Below, piece after piece: positions 6,385 to 7,611 of a stretch of DNA of 7,611 nucleotides. The position numbers and the translations under genes are program-made. The DNA comes from Rhizobiaceae bacterium (GTDB lineage Bacteria; Pseudomonadota; Alphaproteobacteria; Rhizobiales; Rhizobiaceae), in NCBI GenBank assembly GCA_004299545.1, contig SCRB01000552.1, forward strand, positions 1 through 7,611, read 5' to 3'. Each line of letters starts with the position of its first letter. Within the stretch, counting starts at the first letter, position 1. Below the pieces are notes generated by a model. That model was not told the DNA's origin. It did no database searches and was given only the letters and a program-made list of their open reading frames with translations.

Positions 6385-7611
6385 TCAGCTCTTTTTATCC
6401 CAGTGCGGCACCGGATACATCAGTTCCGCAGTCTTCATGTCGCCAGGAAAGACAACCTTCACTTCTCCGCCCTGCACTTGGCCTATGCGCGCGCCCATCA
6501 GGATCGGATCGCCGTCGCCGTCTTTGGTGAAGCGGACAGGGCCGTAGGCGGTCTTGATGTTGATCACCGCCAACGCGTCACGAACGGCAGCGGGATCGAT
6601 GCTCCCGGCCATTTTCATCGCCTCCAGATAGGTGGTGATGCAGGCCGGAGCGCCGACCGTGTGGTATTCTAGCGGTCGATCGTTCGTCTTGTTGTAGTAG
6701 TCGATATAGGACTGTGTGTCGCCGAACAGAGGATCCTTGAAGGTGAAGCTGGAGTCCCACGGAAGCTGCATAATGACGCCGTTGGCCTTTGCCCCCAGAT
6801 CCTTGCGGTAGACGGGCATCTGCGGTCCGAGAAACTGATAGAGCAGCGCCACGTTGGTGTCGGTCGAGATCATCTGGCGGACAAGCGTCAGTGAGTTCGC
6901 CGAGACGGTGGTGGTGATCAGGATGTCGGGCGTGCGCGAGCGGATCGTGGCCAGGGCGCTCGATGCGTCGGTGACCTGCTCGGGCAGGTTGATCACGTCT
7001 AGCACCTTCATGCCGATCTTGGCGCAGCCTGCCGCGGCAGCCTTGGCGTTGAGCTTAGAGAAGGCGTCGTTCGTCGCAATGATCGAGACCGCCTTGGGCG
7101 CTGGTTTGATCGACTTGAAGAATTCGAGGCTCGACTCCCACGCCCGGCTGGCGCGCGGGAAGAAGCCGAATATGTTCTTGTAGCCCTGCGTGAAGATCTG
7201 ATCCGATGAGGCGCCGACCTGCACCGTCACGCGCCCGGCGGCCTCCGTGATGCTGGCACAGGGTAGAACCACGTTGCTGCCGTAGGAGCCGAGGAAGAAA
7301 TTGACGTCGTCATCGACCTGGCGCTGGATCAGCGTGGTGGCGCGCGCCGGATCGCTGGCGTCGTCGACGATGCCGAGCTCAAGCTTGTAGGTCTTTCCGC
7401 CGATCTTGACGCCGCCCTTCACTTCATTGACGTAGCGAATGGCGGTCTTGTAGCCGTGATTGATGTTAAGGCCCGTCTCCGCATAAATGCCGGACATTCC
7501 GAGCGAGCCGCCGAAGCGGATCGTGTCGTCGCTGGCCGCCCACAGCGAACCAGGCCGAGAAGTGACTCCCGCGACCACGGAAGCGCCAAGAAGGCCAAGT
7601 GTACTCCTGCG
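6385..7611 (-). CDS. ABC transporter substrate-binding protein, branched-chain amino acid/amide type (5' end outside window)
   Basis: A periplasmic type I binding protein (Peripla_BP_6-like) that would deliver the ligand to LivHM. There are 408 visible codons ending at TGA 6385. An internal GTG at 7578 could be read as a start, but the frame is open to the edge and the residues before it, RRSTLGLLGASVVAG, look like the middle of a twin-arginine signal peptide, so the true start should lie just beyond 7611. A likely processing region is LWAAS at visible residues 23-27. The mature part opens with IRFGGSLGMSGIYAETG, the usual beginning of this fold, then GIVDDASDPARA, FFLGSYGSN and a C-terminal TTYLEAMKMAG helix before the last strands. 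Length fits a Liv/amide-binding relative. The family also includes urea- and short-amide-binding proteins (UrtA, FmdD, AmiC), so the ligand need not be an amino acid. Confidence 0.92.
   Translation of the reverse strand, partial: RRSTLGLLGASVVAGVTSRPGSLWAASDDTIRFGGSLGMSGIYAETGLNINHGYKTAIRYVNEVKGGVKIGGKTYKLELGIVDDASDPARATTLIQRQVDDDVNFFLGSYGSNVVLPCASITEAAGRVTVQVGASSDQIFTQGYKNIFGFFPRASRAWESSLEFFKSIKPAPKAVSIIATNDAFSKLNAKAAAAGCAKIGMKVLDVINLPEQVTDASSALATIRSRTPDILITTTVSANSLTLVRQMISTDTNVALLYQFLGPQMPVYRKDLGAKANGVIMQLPWDSSFTFKDPLFGDTQSYIDYYNKTNDRPLEYHTVGAPACITTYLEAMKMAGSIDPAAVRDALAVINIKTAYGPVRFTKDGDGDPILMGARIGQVQGGEVKVVFPGDMKTAELMYPVPHWDKKS

Overview
The window is a single minus-strand gene block from a GC-rich bacterium. 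Codon use (strong G/C third positions), the proteobacterial form of the Liv permeases and ATPases, and a periplasmic binding protein with a twin-arginine-type leader suggest a proteobacterium, most likely an alphaproteobacterium. That placement is inference. No RNA gene, insertion sequence, CRISPR array or phage gene is visible.

Layout in the direction of transcription (right to left). (1) 7611-6385: a branched-chain-amino-acid-type ABC substrate-binding protein, cut at its 5' end by the window edge. (2) 6384-6012: a 373-base gap with a strong stem-loop and, just ahead of the next start codon, a set of overlapping inverted repeats. (3) 6011-2712: livH, livM, livG and livF, each overlapping the next by an ATGA, giving a complete membrane and ATPase set. 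(4) 2682-1638: a metalloprotein of the M29 aminopeptidase / NicX dioxygenase superfamily, broken by one extra base in a G6 tract (C6 at 2476-2481 on the plus strand). (5) 1616-1: a long open frame that runs off the left edge and is clearly related to the large subunit of N,N-dimethylformamidase, with an N-terminal extension of about 117 residues that resembles the enzyme's separate small subunit.

Taken together this looks like an uptake-and-hydrolysis operon. The binding protein and LivHMGF would import a small amide, amino-acid-like or N-heterocyclic compound. The dimethylformamidase-type iron amidohydrolase would cleave a C-N amide bond, and the M29/NicX-like protein would act on the same compound or a product. 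The real substrate cannot be read from the sequence. The most notable points are the apparent small-large subunit fusion of the dimethylformamidase homologue, its pairing in one transcription unit with a Liv transporter and an M29/NicX protein, and the homopolymer frameshift in that last gene.
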